The notes under the pieces were generated by a model, which searched no databases, was not told the DNA's origin, and saw nothing but the letters and a program-made list of their open reading frames with translations. From Symsagittifera roscoffensis (lineage: Eukaryota; Xenacoelomorpha; Acoela; Convolutidae): 64,000 nucleotides of DNA. How positions within the stretch are numbered: the stretch's first letter is position 1; each line of letters opens with the position of its first letter. The position numbers and the translations under genes are program-made. Shown here piece by piece: positions 18,864-29,471 of this stretch. The stretch spans positions 33,677,436 through 33,741,435 of the forward strand of contig NC_087068.1 in the NCBI RefSeq assembly GCF_963678635.1, written 5' to 3'.

Positions 18864-20912
18864 CAATCATGATTGTTAGAACTGAATTTGGATTCTCAAA
18901 TATATTTCTACACGGCAAGAAAGAAAAAAAACGAAAATACTTCGAACAATTTACTGCAATTTATTATAGAAAAAACAAAACAGAAAAAAACTCACCATTT
19001 AAGTTTTCTGCAACAATTAAATAGAATAAAAACAGCATGCACTCAAGATGTAGCGAGGACAATTTCTTATTCTGTTACAACCGAAGAAAGAACTTGAAAG
19101 ACAATTTTTTTCAAAAAATCCTGAAATTTTTTTAAAATAAATTTAGAGAATCCTTGCGCGGTTGATTTTGAGAAATTGAAAGTTTATTGAGTCATCAAAA
19201 TCAAACAATAAATAGGAAAACAAATTATTATCGTAAATCGACAGAATTGAAGCCGGAAATTGACCAAAAAACTTTTTTGCCAAACTGCTTTGTATCTACC
19301 TCGCAGTACGATAAAAATTGCTTTGTAGCAATTTTTAATCGGACTGTTTTGTGTCTACCTCCCAAATTTGATCCATGAATGCTAGAAAGTTAGTTTATTC
19401 AAAATGGTATACACCATTTGAAACTTTGACTAACAGAGCTTTAATTAACAACTATGAAGCCATAAAATCTGGAAAAAAAAATCAACAAATTCTATAATTA
19501 TACATAGGGTTGAGTTCTGTTTACTAATTATACTAGTTACTGTACTGTTAAATGTTAAACACTGAATTTTCAAGAAAATGAGCATATCAGCAAAATAGAA
19601 TCTCAAAGATTCCAGCAATTTTGTTTAAAAAAATGTTGATAACCCGAAAAATTTCATTCCAATTTGATAATGTTGGCTCAGTGCAGGTGTAAAGAAAAAT
19701 TGAATATTTTATCAAATAAACCAAGTGAACATGTTACTTGTAACGAAAAAATTACTTCAAAAAACTCAAAAGATTTTAAAAATAATTCAAACAATAAAAA
19801 GTCCATTCTATGGCAACTAAGCAAACAAAGTTAGCAAGCGAACAATTTTCCAAAAACTTTTTTTTTCAGCGGTCTTGGCTGGATTTGAGCATTCAACCTT
19901 TGTCATTGAAAGCATGGACGTAAATTTTGTTCAAAATCTCAGAATCAGATGCTCAAAAGTTAGAGTTTTTACAAGCAACCACAGAACAAAAATGATAAAA
20001 CGTTAAGCTTAATTTTTCCAACTTAATTACAGCAGCTTTTTTTTCATTGGTCTAGTAACGAGAAGTTCTCATAAATTATCTATTTGTTTTTGTTAATTTT
20101 CAAGTAAAAAGCAAGGGTAATTGCATTCTGCACTAGAAGAAGGAGTGGCGTAGATTTCCATAGAGTGTCTTGCAAAAGTGGACGGACACGAAAAGAACCA
20201 AAAAAAGAAGTTACAGTATGTTTAACATCGAAAACTCGAAAGATAACAAGGAAACAAAGATTTGTTAATATTTTTTTTTGCCAAAAGCATTTTATTGCCA
20301 GAAAAACTACTAACAACATTTTCGCTGGACCTTAATTTAGTTTTCACTGCTCAAACTAAAGCTTATTTTCCTATTATAAGCCTGATTGCTTGCTTCAATT
20401 GCTCAAAAGTGAAAGTGCTTTAAATCGATATATCACTTGACCCATTCCGATAATTACCTGTGGCACTTGATTTTGCGGGTGGAAGAAAACTTGGAAAAAA
20501 ATCAAAAACTAAACTAAACCTGAATACAAAGTTTCTCCTCACTTTCAGAGGTCAGAACAAAAATTAGCAGGATTAAAACTTCCATTCACTAGGTTAGTTA
20601 ACAGGCTTTGTTGACACTTGTAGCCATTTTAGTGAGTCAACAGCATTGTTTTGCAGAGGGCAATGATAATACGCTCACATGCCTATAGGCCAGTCGTAGT
20701 TCAATTTTACGTCGAATTTTTTTTCGTTTCAGCCCGTAGAAACAGCTAAAAAAATTATGTGACTTCAAAATCATTTTTTCAAACCAAGGATGAGGTAGCA
20801 AAAAAATGAAAAAACTGGAGCTGAATGTTGCTTTAAACTATTTATGTTTTGACTATAAGACTAGTTTAAAGCATATAAAACACTCATGCGTTATGTTACA
20901 TGTGACATGATT
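18864..20912. other. Gene-free AT-rich stretch
   Basis: No coding sequence is supported on either strand. AAAAATTGC-tttgta-GCAATTTTT at about 19314-19337 is a perfect 9-bp hairpin flanked by two similar TTTTGTRTCTACCTC blocks, possibly a tiny eroded transposon. Confidence 0.4.
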
Positions 20913-20913
20913 A

Positions 20914-21852
20914 CCCGGGTTGACCAAAACTTCTAATCATACCATTTCCATTTATGAAAAACTTCTTGTCATACAATTCCATACAATGCCATACGTACAG
21001 AACATTGTATGAAATCTCTATGATAAAGATTTTTCCATAAATGAATATTGTCTGATAGATGTTTTTCCATAAACCAAAAATTTTGATTTTTTCTTTCAAA
21101 ATTTAGTTTCTGAAAAGTTTTTGGTTGTGTTCGCAACCGAACACAAGTGACAAAGACCTTGGTTACTCAAAACACCAAAGGTTGGACGGTCTTGCATATA
21201 CAATGCATAGCAAACGACCTGAGTTTGGATGTTTTTCACAATTGATATAGCAAAAGTAACGAACTTTCATTTTTTGGCAAAAATTTTTTAATGGTGATTA
21301 TTTCAAATTTTTGAATTTTCAAGTTATCAGACATTGATCAAGGCTTACATTAACACCCCATACAAAAGAAATAGGAATTTTCTGCGTTTTTGAAAAAAAA
21401 AATTTAAGTGAAAAGAAATTAACAGCCAACTTTATCGTATCCAGGACTACGTTATGCACACAAAATATTAAATTTTGCATGCAAAAAAAAATTTCAAAAA
21501 ATGTTTGTTTGCGTACGAAATTCCATTTGCGGTTGAAAAAAAACAAAAAATTTTTTGGGCCAAATTTTCAAAATTACTTCAAAAATTTTTTGTGTCGCCA
21601 TCAAAAAAATTCCAGTCATACAATTCCCATATATGGGAATTGTATGATAAGCATTTTTTTCAAAAAAACGAGAACCTCAGTTTTTTATCACCAGACTGTT
21701 TTATAAGAATCAAACATCCACAGAATTAAGTTTATACCAGTTTTCAACCATTTTTAGAAATTGTATGAAAATTGTATGACAAGCATTTTTCCATACACTT
21801 GAAGTATGGAATTGTATGATAACCATTTTCGGTGTATGGAGGTCAACCCGGG
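20914..21852. mobile_element. MITE family B, 0.94 kb, TA target duplication
   Basis: CCCGGGTTGACC at 20914-20925 and GGTCAACCCGGG at 21841-21852 are perfect 12-bp terminal inverted repeats. TA lies directly outside each end (20912-20913 and 21853-21854), the target preference of Tc1/mariner-type elements. Near both ends the interior carries repeated ATCATACAATT / AATTGTATGA motifs. CCCATATATGGG at 21626-21637 is a palindrome. No transposase is present, so it is non-autonomous. Confidence 0.75.
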
Positions 21853-21854
21853 TA

Positions 21855-22811
21855 CCTACGAAAAAAACTGAAAATGAATTCTTTTGACCAAGAAAACAAG
21901 CTTAAGATTGAGGCCATTGTGGAAGCTGAAAAAAAGGAAACTCGATTTTTTGGCGTTACTGATAATCGCTACTGATTGTCTCTCCTAAGCATCTTAGCTC
22001 ACAAAAGAGTGTTTAGCTTATGTTAAGCGAAGTGAACACGAACACCTTTTGTCTGCCGATTAAGATCTTCACTTATACTAACTTCCCATTTGCGAAATTT
22101 TGGCACCGGGATAGTTAACTTGTTCTTTAAATAGTTAATTGAATAAATCCGAAATTCATGAACTTGAGTTTCGAAGCCAATCGGTCCATAGGTTAAGTTG
22201 TGTACACTTCGTTTACCACTCGCTGAAATTTCATTTATTTTTAATTTGATTGAGAGCGACTCTTTCCTCTAATTTCATGTTTGCATCCGCTTTTATATGC
22301 AGCTAATGGTTGGTTCTTCTTCAGTAATGACCTTTCAAAATGCAATAATTCATGCTGCGGGGCTGATGGGAAAGAGCCAACACGCCTCATCTGATTAATA
22401 GAACAACAACAGAAAAGAGAACAAAGTTGTCAGTAGTTCCAAATTATGCAACAATTGCCGCTCATGTCTATAATTTATTCTGTTCATTTTCCATCAGGTC
22501 ATCTAAAGATTGCTGCTCTTGTGCATGGATGAAGGCTAGATTCTTCTGTATTGCGAGGACGCCCAAACGAGGAAGTTGCAGTTGTTCACATGTGCGTCAG
22601 AAGGAGAAGGGAAAACACTCCTGATGCCTTCTGTTGTCAAAAATAAAAGTTCATCATGAAATACGAAGCATTTGCCTTCACTTCCTGTTCCTTCCCGCAA
22701 CGTGGTGGGAACAAAAAAGGATTCTTTTTCCAGGAAAATAATTTGATGATAATTAAGATAAAATTGTAGGTAAAATATCTAAAATTTGGTTTCAATCCGT
22801 ATCACTAATAG
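21855..22811. other. Spacer with one weak exon-like frame
   Basis: The stretch is mostly gene-free. On the - strand, 22590-22450 is less AT-rich and one frame reads LAIQKNLAFIHAQEQQ then SLDDLMENEQNKL before a stop, preceded by CGCAATACAG as a possible acceptor near 22550. This could be a last exon, but there is no partner and no recognised family. Confidence 0.2.
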
Positions 22812-23328
22812 CCCGGGTTGACAAAAAAGCTTATCATGCAATTCCAAACTATGAAAACATTCTTATCGTACAATTTCTTACAATTTTAAATGATAAAAAA
22901 CCAAATATGAAAATCACATGACCAGCAGTTTTTTTCCATAGAATGGAAATGCATGAGCTTTTTTTCCCTACTATGGAAAATTTTGCCCTGATTATAAATA
23001 CCAAGAGTTGCTCAAATGTGAAAACTAATAGTTAAAACGTCATCTCAGATATAACTACTTATTGATCGATGCCAAGTCTGATAAAAATTTAATTTCACTC
23101 AAACTTAGAACAAAAAAATGTTTCTCTTTGTATATGGCTGCGAGGTTTGTTTGGAAAATGTTTTCCGCATAAAAATTTTTGTTTTGTTCGTAAAACTGGT
23201 TTAGCAAGTAAAATGAGAAATTTTTTTCTCAGATTTGAAGTTTTTATGTAGAAAATAGGCTTTACATTTTATTTTCATTAATGGAATTTGTATGATAAAC
23301 ATTTTTGTTGTTTGAGGGTCAACCCGGG
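22812..23328. mobile_element. MITE family B, 0.52 kb
   Basis: CCCGGGTTGAC at 22812-22822 and GTCAACCCGGG at 23318-23328 are inverted ends. The interior starts with TTATCATGCAATTCC and ends with TTGTATGATAAACATTTTTG, as in the copy at 20914. Flanking TA is not evident here. Confidence 0.7.
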
Positions 23329-24107
23329 AACTTTATGTGCTTCTACAGCGCTTATTCAAATTATCCGGAAAAAATAAGTAAAGAAAACTGAAACGAGCTT
23401 TTTTCAAGTTGGACAAAATAATTCTTATAGAACGAACCATTATGGTGTGAATTTCGTTACCACAAAGTTTTACCAAACAAAAAAGTGTTTTTGTCAAAGG
23501 GAGCCTCTTACACAGCGTAACACAGTTCTAGAAGGGTAAAATCTCTCAAAATTTTAAAAATTGAGCTAAATGTTTGAAATTGATTAAGTTAAAAAAGTTT
23601 TTGAGTTAAGTAAAAGAAAATCACATTTTTTGGCTATCAAGGAAAAATGCTTTCCGTTATACAAGTTCTTTTTGGAAATATTGCATCTCTGAGGCTTTGC
23701 AAGGCCAAGTAAGAGGCTTCTTTTCTTATAACTTTTTTCTTATCAATTAAATCAGTAATTTTACCGTGTTTGTTGATCAACTCTTGGTCAAAATTTATAA
23801 ATGTCACTTATTGGGTAAAATTTTGGTTCCGAAATTTGCAAAATCAATTGAACCAATTTAATTCTGATAAATTTCTGAGCAATTTCTTATCTCTTCATTT
23901 TTGTCCAATTTTAACCCAGTTTGAGAAAAAAATCGTTTGAAGTATCCAATGTTTGCTCGTTTTGTCAGAATAAATCAAACCAGAACTGTAGAGAGTTGTT
24001 AAAACTTGGAGAAGACAAACTAATTGAAAAGAGCAAACGAGAAACGACCTATTTTAGTCATTATCAGCAAGCATAATCTAATTTTCTAGACAAAAGTATA
24101 ATTATTA
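23329..24107. other. Gene-free AT-rich stretch
   Basis: No coding sequence, RNA gene or repeat family was recognised. Confidence 0.4.
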
Positions 24108-24643
24108 GCAAAAAGTTCGGACAGACAGAATTAATCAAAATTAGCAATCAGTGCTTTTCGACGTTTTTTTGCATGCAAAATCTGAAGCCTAACAACCTTG
24201 AATTTTTTGTCAGATTAAATTCAAAATGCGAGATCGTCGATTATCCGATGATTAAGCTAGCCTAGTTTTTAAATACTGCAACGAATATCCAGGTTTTACT
24301 AAAAACCAGTTAGCAAAGTTAGTTCAAAAACCGAAATCTGAAGTCATTTTTAAACAAAATTATTAGGTTGCCCCTAAACAACATACGGATATGAAGATGA
24401 TCAAATCATTTAAAGTTTGGGAACTAATTGCAGAAAAACATTAACCACCCTGATCAAAAATTTTCCTGTTTTAGGGTTTACTATTCCGCACTTCGGATGC
24501 AATTGCCAGCCGTAATCATAGGTTTTGTTTGAGTGAAACTCTGCTTTACGAAACTTCGACATTATGTTTATTTCAATTTCAATTTCCGTTGATGTGTACA
24601 CAGTTGCTCTTTTTAATTAATTCTGTCTGTCCGAACTTTTTGC
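24108..24643. mobile_element. MITE family C, copy C1
   Basis: The left end GCAAAAAGTTCGGACAGACA and the right end TGTCTGTCCGAACTTTTTGC are inverse repeats, extended inward by AATTAATT and GAGCAA-type bases. It is about 536 bp. TTGCATGCAAAATCTG occurs just inside the left end. Confidence 0.7.
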
Positions 24644-24766
24644 AACTCTCTATATACCACAGAAGCAAAAGCTTTAAATTTGCGTGCAAAAATTGCTCAA
24701 AATTGGCAGATTGCTCGGTTTAGTCAATTCTATTCGATCCAAATTTTTGCAGCTTTATCATAGAGA

Positions 24767-24988
24767 GTTGCAAAAAGATCGGACAGACATAGTTAATTAA
24801 AAAGAGCAACTGTCTAGACATCAACGGCAATTAAAACTGAAACAAGCATAACGCCTACAGTTCATAGAGCTACGAGGTCTACTTAACAATCCCCCTTTCA
24901 AGAAAGGGGAGGAGATTGTTAATAAGATTACTTGCAGCGAACTTTCGACCAATCAGAATGCAAAATTGTCTGTCCGAACTTTTTGCCA
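24767..24988. mobile_element. MITE family C, copy C2 (short)
   Basis: The left end is GTTGCAAAAAGATCGGACAG and the right end is TCTGTCCGAACTTTTTGCC, about 222 bp. CCCCCTTTC/GAAAGGGG at about 24891-24908 forms an internal hairpin. Confidence 0.6.
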
Positions 24989-25166
24989 CCAATTATATAT
25001 GTTGAGAGTTGCAAAAAATCAAACAGGTATAATAATTTGAAAAGAGCAATCTTTTCAATTAACAGATTTTGCATGCAGTTTCGACATTTCAATAACCTTG
25101 AGACATAAACTTTGTTCTAAGAAAATTAGGTTTTGCACGCAAACATTTTCCTAAATATATTTAGTA

Positions 25167-25362
25167 GCAAAAAGTTCGGACAGACAAAATTAATTAAAAA
25201 GAGCAATTGACCTATTTTGGAAATATTTTGCATGCAAAATCTAATTTTTCAGTCCCATTTTGTGTCTCAAGGTTGTATGAAAAAAGAAATTGCATGCAAA
25301 AATCTGTCAAAATGGTACGATTGCTCCTTTTAATTATTTCTGTCTGACAGAACTTTTTGCAA
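25167..25362. mobile_element. MITE family C, copy C3
   Basis: The left end is GCAAAAAGTTCGGACAGACA. The right end TCTGACAGAACTTTTTGC carries changes. It is about 196 bp and contains TTGCATGCAAAATCTA and its inverse TGCATGCAAAAATCTG. A partial extra left end lies at about 25004-25050. Confidence 0.6.
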
Positions 25363-25380
25363 CTCTCTATATAGAAAAAT

Positions 25381-25912
25381 GCAAAGTTCGGACAGACAGA
25401 AATAACTAAAAAGAGCAACTGTCTAGACATGAACGGAAAATAAAAATTAGATAGACTAACTTCTATCTAATTCAGATTTTTAGCTCAAAACCAATAACGA
25501 CGGTGGGGGAACTGCATTTGAAGCGTTGAGTAGTAAACCTTGAAACAGGAAAATTTTTGCTCAGGATGGGTAATGACTTTTTGTGACTTTTTTCTAAACT
25601 TGGAATAAATTGATCATCTTGATTTCCATTTGTTTAATTTGAAGCGGCCGTATTTGTTTTTTTTGTTGAAAACATTTCCTTGACGCTAGATTTCGATTCT
25701 TTATATAATTTTGCTAACAGTTCTATAGCAAAATCAGGATTTTTATTGCAGTAATCAAAAAAATAAGCTGGCTGAATCATTGGATAATTGTAGACCTTGC
25801 ATTTTGAGTTTGGGCTGACAAAAATTTTACGGTTATTCGGCTTCAGATTTTGCATGCAAAAAAACGTCAAAAAGCACTCATTTTAATTAATTCTGTCTGT
25901 CCGAATTTTTGC
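25381..25912. mobile_element. MITE family C, copy C4
   Basis: The left end is GCAAAGTTCGGACAGACAGA and the right end is TTCTGTCTGTCCGAATTTTTGC, about 532 bp. CAGATTTTGCATGCAAAA lies just inside the right end, as in C1 inverted. A short open frame inside has no coding character. Confidence 0.6.
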
Positions 25913-26671
25913 TTCTAGTTATAGATCAATTGCTCTTTTTTTATTGTTTATTCTGACTGAGTTTATTCCTACTGAAAACAGTTTAACTGACAACACTGCA
26001 TTCAAAAATCAATTGCCTCACAAAAGTATTTAATCGTTCTTATCAAGCTATTCAATCACTGAACCCTCGAATAATTTCAAGTTGAGTGATTTTGTGAATC
26101 GGTTGGAGAAGTTTTAAAATTTTAAAGCGAATCAATGTACACGAAAAGGTAATGTCGGACGCATTCCTCGTTTGGAAAAATTTTAACATCAGAAACGGTA
26201 CTGCTAAAGGACTTACGATAGACTATGTAGTCCAGATGCAAAGAGTGGCCACCCGAGCTGTATGAGATGTACAGTTGTTGGTTAATAAGAACAATAACCT
26301 AATTTCTATGTTTTTTTTTGCTATTTTGTCAAGAAGACCTACATTTGTTGCATCAGATTCAATTTCAGGAAAACATTTCAACAAGTTTACCAGATTTTAC
26401 GCATTGAATTGTATGTGTGTTTGCGTCTGTAATTATAAGGGTATTTGTGAAAACATGAACGCTTTTTGTTCGAACCTCAAAAATTTGAAACACATGCATT
26501 CATGTTAAATACAATAAATTGTTTTTTGTTTTTTTTTGCATAATTTTTGAAAAACGCAAAAAGTTTTGCACAATTGAAGATACAAAATCTTTTTTTTGCC
26601 TGCGTTTAAACTGACTATTATAATTTTTGCATCATTTTCAAAAACTTTTATAATTTACTAAATTTTGAAAA
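25913..26671. other. Gene-free AT-rich stretch
   Basis: No gene or repeat family was recognised up to the left arm of the palindrome. Confidence 0.4.
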
Positions 26672-29471
26672 ATCAAGAGTGATTACTTCACCATGTTTCA
26701 GTACGTAAGTTCTCTGCATTTATAGTTCTCATTTCAATCTATCTAGAGGAAGGAATTTTTACGTTAAGAAAGTATGTCATGGCTGACTGAAAAATCGTTT
26801 TAACGTTTCCATACCAAATTCTTATCACTTATATCTTCATTTTGAATTGCTAATGATAATTAATATGTTTTTTTTTTCAAATATACTTGGAGCTGTTATT
26901 ATATATTCTGGATTACTATACTGAAATCTGATCTTTTTTCAAAAGGCTTTGAGTAATTGTTCTTCCATTTAAAAAACATTTTTTTTCCTCGTAATCTAGG
27001 AAGAATTATTTCAGTGAGCCTGCTGCTTGAGATCGATAATTTTTTTGATTTGGTTTAACGTAGCTTAATTTAATTCTATGGAGTTCCGAACATATAGATC
27101 GTCCTCATCTGAATTTCAAGTTATTTAAAAAAACTTTAGTAAATTTTTTCTGAGTTTTTTTTGAAAGAAGATGTTAGAAAACAATTGTTATGAGATAAGT
27201 CATTAATATTGTTCTCAGTTTTGACTGATGAGACTGCCTTTTTGATAGGTTTGTCTTATCTAATTTGAAAAAAACTGTCGTAACAAACAAAATTGTGAAA
27301 ACAACTTTAGAAAAATCTCAGAGTTTTTAAAATGTTCTGAAAGTTAGATAAAAAGAACGTACCGAGATATCGGTCTTAGCAGTCAAAACTGTAGAAGCAA
27401 TAATAATTTAGTAATTTAATATTTGTTTTTTCTTTTGCCAGTTTTTTTTGGAAAATAAGGGATGCAAGTTCTATTAACACTTGAACCAAAAATGAAAACT
27501 ATGTGAAATGAACTGATGGTTAAATTGCTTGATTTTACTTCGCAGTCACGATTCTAAAGCTGATTAGAAAATCATTGCGTCTAGAAAACTGAGGGAAAAT
27601 GAGTAAAAAATGGCCTAAAAATATATTAAGAGGTTAATAGCCATTTTGGAAGCATGAACAAAATTAGAACAATAATTTTAAAATGCACCTTCTATGCATA
27701 CTGAGCGGTTTAATTAAGCAATCAATAGATGCAACAAAACTGACGCAAAAAATCTTGAAAGAAAGAGTAATATCTGGTCTGTCACTAATTGTAGAACCTA
27801 TAAGCTACAGATTGAGCCTTCGAGTGTTAACAACCAATTTGAGTGGTAATTTTTTTGGTTACTCATAGTGATTTTATGCAGGTGCCTGCGTTAAAAATGA
27901 AATCAAGCAAGATATGTCTTGATATTTATTTTGTTTGCTCTAAAAAACACACGTGATAGAAAATTATCATTTACATCGCAGATAGAGGTGTTGGTGAGAA
28001 CAGGTAAACTATTGCAAAATATATCACATAAGATTATGGTTTACTTATCTAATAAATACGTGACTAATTACCTAATGGCTTATACAGATGAAGATAAGAC
28101 TCTTCAAACATCTAAATTCCTTCAATCTCACCACTACCTCGCTCTGCAATAAAATGATAATTTTCTACCGAGTGTGATTTTTTAGAGCAAACAATTTAAA
28201 TCTTAAAATTTGTGTTGCTTGATTTCGACTTTAAACAGACATCTGTATAAAATCATCATGAGTAACCAAATAAGTGAGTACTCAAATTGGGTGTTAAAAT
28301 TCGAAGTTTCAACGTGTAGCTTATAGGTTTCACAATAGACGACAGACCAGCAATTATTGTTTCAAAAGAACAATGAAGAGTTTTCGCTTCTGTTTTGTTG
28401 CATCCAATGACTGCTTAGCTATACCCCTCAGTATGCATATATGGTACAATCTAAACCTAAAATTTCAACTTTGTTCATGCTTCCAGAATGGATTTTAGCC
28501 TCTAAATATATACACTTTTAATCATCTTTCATTCATTTTCTATCAATTTTCTAGACATTATGGTTTTCGGAGCAGCTTGCGAATCCTGACTGCTAAGCAA
28601 ATTCAAGCAATTTAATCATTAGTTCATTTTACATAGTTTTCATCTTTTGGTTCAATTGTTACTAGAACTTGCATCACTTCTTTTTCAAAAAAATGGCAAA
28701 AAAAAACAATTTTGAAATTACTCATTCATTATTGCTTTCACAGTTTTGACTGCTAAGACTGATATCTCGATCCGTTTGTCTTATCTGAATTAGAAACTAT
28801 TTTAAGCACTCTTAGGTTTGTTATGATTGTTTTCAATTTTTTCTCTGATAGGACAGTTTATTTTCAAACCAGATAAGACAATCTACCATGAAGGCAGTCT
28901 CATCAATCAAAACTGAAAGCAATATTAAATGATTTATCTCATAACAATTGCTTTGACAATTTCCTTCAAAAAATTGAGAAAAAAAATTTCTTAAAAAGTT
29001 TTTAGATAACTTAAAATTCAGATAAGGTCAGTATAGCAAGATATCTTTAGAACTCCTTAGAATAAAGTTAGGCTACGTTAAACCAAACCAAAAGATTTAT
29101 CGATCTCAAGCAGCAGACTCACTGACTTTGCTCTTTCTAATAAACTAGGAAAAAAATGTTTATTTCAATGGAACAACTATTGCTCAAAGCATTTTTTTTG
29201 AAAAAATCTCATTTTTAGTAGAGTAATCTAGAATTACAGAAAACGGCACCGAGTTCAATTTAAAAAATCATATTAATTAGCATTAACAGTTTGATGCCAG
29301 GTTCTATGTGATAAGAATATGGTGTTTGAACCTTTAAAAGATTTTTCAGCAAGCCATGACAATAATTTGGATAAAATTTTTTTTCTATACATAGATTGAA
29401 ATAAAAACTATAAATGCTAAAAAAATTACGTGCTTAAACATGGTGAAGTAATCACTCTTGATTTTTCAAAC
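26672..29471. mobile_element. Giant imperfect palindrome, foldback-type element
   Basis: The left arm (26672 to about 28006) reappears in reverse complement as the right arm (about 28124 to 29471). Landmarks: AAAAATCAAGAGTGATTACT at 26679 against AGTAATCACTCTTGATTTTT at 29448; CTGCTGCTTGAGATCGATAA near 27021 against its complement near 29098; AGACTGCC with TTGTCTTATCT near 27231 against 28875; CATGAACAAA near 27653 against TTTGTTCATG near 28472; AGATAGAGGTGTTGGTGAG near 27981 against CTCACCACTACCTCGCTCT near 28128. The loop is about 120 bp. The arms are diverged but collinear over about 1.35 kb. Open frames inside are not credible genes. Long collinear arms without a transposase fit a foldback element or a duplicated-inverted locus. 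Confidence 0.8.

Noticed and set aside
18618-18918. Open frames across the N run
   Set aside because: They consist mainly of unknown bases in the 200-N assembly gap.
26672-29471. Bacterial or viral origin of the palindrome
   Set aside because: No replication or capsid genes are nearby, and base composition matches the surrounding AT-rich DNA.
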